This document shows positions 33,856 to 34,292 of a stretch of 34,292 nucleotides of DNA, one piece after another. Position numbers and translations under genes: made by a program. The notes under the pieces are model-generated. The model had not been told where the DNA came from, searched no databases, and worked only from the letters and a program-made list of their open reading frames with translations. The stretch spans positions 1 through 34,292 of the forward strand of contig JAHOYZ010000034.1 of assembly GCA_019038695.1 (NCBI GenBank), read 5' to 3'. This DNA comes from Candidatus Zixiibacteriota bacterium (GTDB lineage Bacteria; Zixibacteria; MSB-5A5; GN15; FEB-12). Each line of letters opens with the position of its first letter. The first letter of the stretch is position 1.

Positions 33856-34044
33856 GGCCCCTCCGGTGAGAAGAGAGTTTACTATTAAATTACCTAATTA
33901 ATTGATAAATGTTCTTACGTCAGAGCATCACCTCCTCTAGAAAAAGGAATGCAGCTTTGGCGTCGCATGAGTGCAACATTTGCAGGCAGGGCTACGTGCC
34001 TGCCCCGGAATGAACCCACTATCAGTAGATTCACAGTAAAAAGT

Positions 34045-34073
34045 AAGATACGCAATTGAATTGAATTGGTCAA
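34045..34073 (-). promoter_or_regulatory. Promoter candidate for the protease gene
   Basis: Reading the minus strand, TTGACC (34073-34068) and TATCTT (34050-34045) are spaced by 17 bp. The start codon is about 190 nt downstream, implying a long leader, so a closer promoter in the AT-rich stretch 33880-33920 is also possible. Confidence 0.4.
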
Positions 34074-34135
34074 GGGCATTTCGCGGTCAAGTTATCACGG
34101 GTCGATTGACCGATCGTTTTTTTTCATATTAGCTA

Positions 34136-34164
34136 TTGACATTGTTGTGTTTAGCCGATATATA
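34136..34164 (+). promoter_or_regulatory. Strong promoter reading out of the window
   Basis: TTGACA (34136-34141) and TATATA (34159-34164) are spaced by exactly 17 bp. No start codon with a good ribosome binding site follows before the edge, so the gene it serves would begin beyond 34292. Confidence 0.55.
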
Positions 34165-34292
34165 AGCCATGTATGACTGGTATCCCTCATTGTTTTTTTC
34201 CAGGCTTTTGTCGAAGCTTCGTTCTTCCTGTCAAATATTTGGAAAAGCTGATTTCGGGGACCGACGCGCAATAGTGCGCATTAACGCTTATG

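Larger units (their letters stand above)
33856..34292. other. Right-end intergenic region
   Basis: No gene is supported in these 437 nt. The region contains a minus-strand promoter candidate for the protease (34045-34073), a plus-strand promoter pointing out of the window (34136-34164) and a 7-bp hairpin, GCAGGCA/TGCCTGC (33982-34003), which may be a third short repeat element. A T8 run at 34117-34124 follows a short GGTC/GACC inverted repeat but makes only a weak terminator. Confidence 0.5.

Noticed and set aside
33905-33945. GAGGAGGTGATG on the minus strand upstream of the protease, looking like a gene start
   Set aside because: The frame stops after two codons (ATG CTC TGA).

Overview
The window looks like chromosome from a Gram-negative-type bacterium of the FCB (Fibrobacteres-Chlorobi-Bacteroidetes) assemblage, most probably an uncultured lineage such as Zixibacteria. 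This rests on protein style: type-9-like C-terminal sorting domains on secreted proteins, a dockerin-like C-terminus behind thrombospondin type 3 repeats, fibronectin III and PKD-rich exported proteins, many lipoproteins, and a TolQ-TolR-TolA/TonB-TolB envelope operon. No rRNA, tRNA, CRISPR array, integrase or intact insertion sequence was recognised. The taxonomic call is inference from style, not from a marker gene.

Layout. 1-3969: a secreted dockerin/TSP3 protein and a lipoprotein with a duplicated Cys-rich domain. 4028-5403: an RsmF-type rRNA m5C methyltransferase split into catalytic and PUA-like genes that overlap by 4 nt. 5578-5688: a 36-residue Lys-rich mini-protein. 5850-7797 (minus): archease and RtcB, an RNA ligation pair. 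8054-11816: a three-gene operon of a large GlmL/MutL-like ASKHA ATPase, a membrane-anchored exported protein and a protein with a lipoyl-like N-terminus and KOW-like C-terminus, closed by a strong bidirectional terminator. 11902-12180 (minus): a small lipoprotein with 11-residue repeats. 12423-16461: the Tol operon, in which an FN3-containing lipoprotein follows tolB and no Pal is present. 16500-19493 (minus): two tandem paralogous FN3 secreted proteins. 19832-22276: a STAND-type P-loop ATPase with C-terminal TPRs, the most accessory-looking gene here. 22640-27186 (minus): a probable six-gene operon (GYD protein, glutaminyl cyclase lipoprotein, GNAT, SnoaL-like, GNAT, YgiQ-type radical SAM). 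27282-33855 (minus): two large exported proteins with C-terminal sorting domains, one of them a PKD-rich subtilisin-like protease.

How the genes work together. Much of the window serves the envelope or cell exterior: secreted proteins with two different kinds of C-terminal module, lipoproteins and the proton-driven Tol machinery. A smaller set serves RNA metabolism (RsmF, RtcB, archease). The best candidate for an undescribed system is the GlmL/MutL-like operon (8054-11816), because no cobalamin-dependent mutase subunit lies near it and its partner is an unfamiliar lipoyl/KOW protein. The STAND-TPR protein is the second candidate. Several intergenic gaps carry short hairpin elements that look like a dispersed repeat family.
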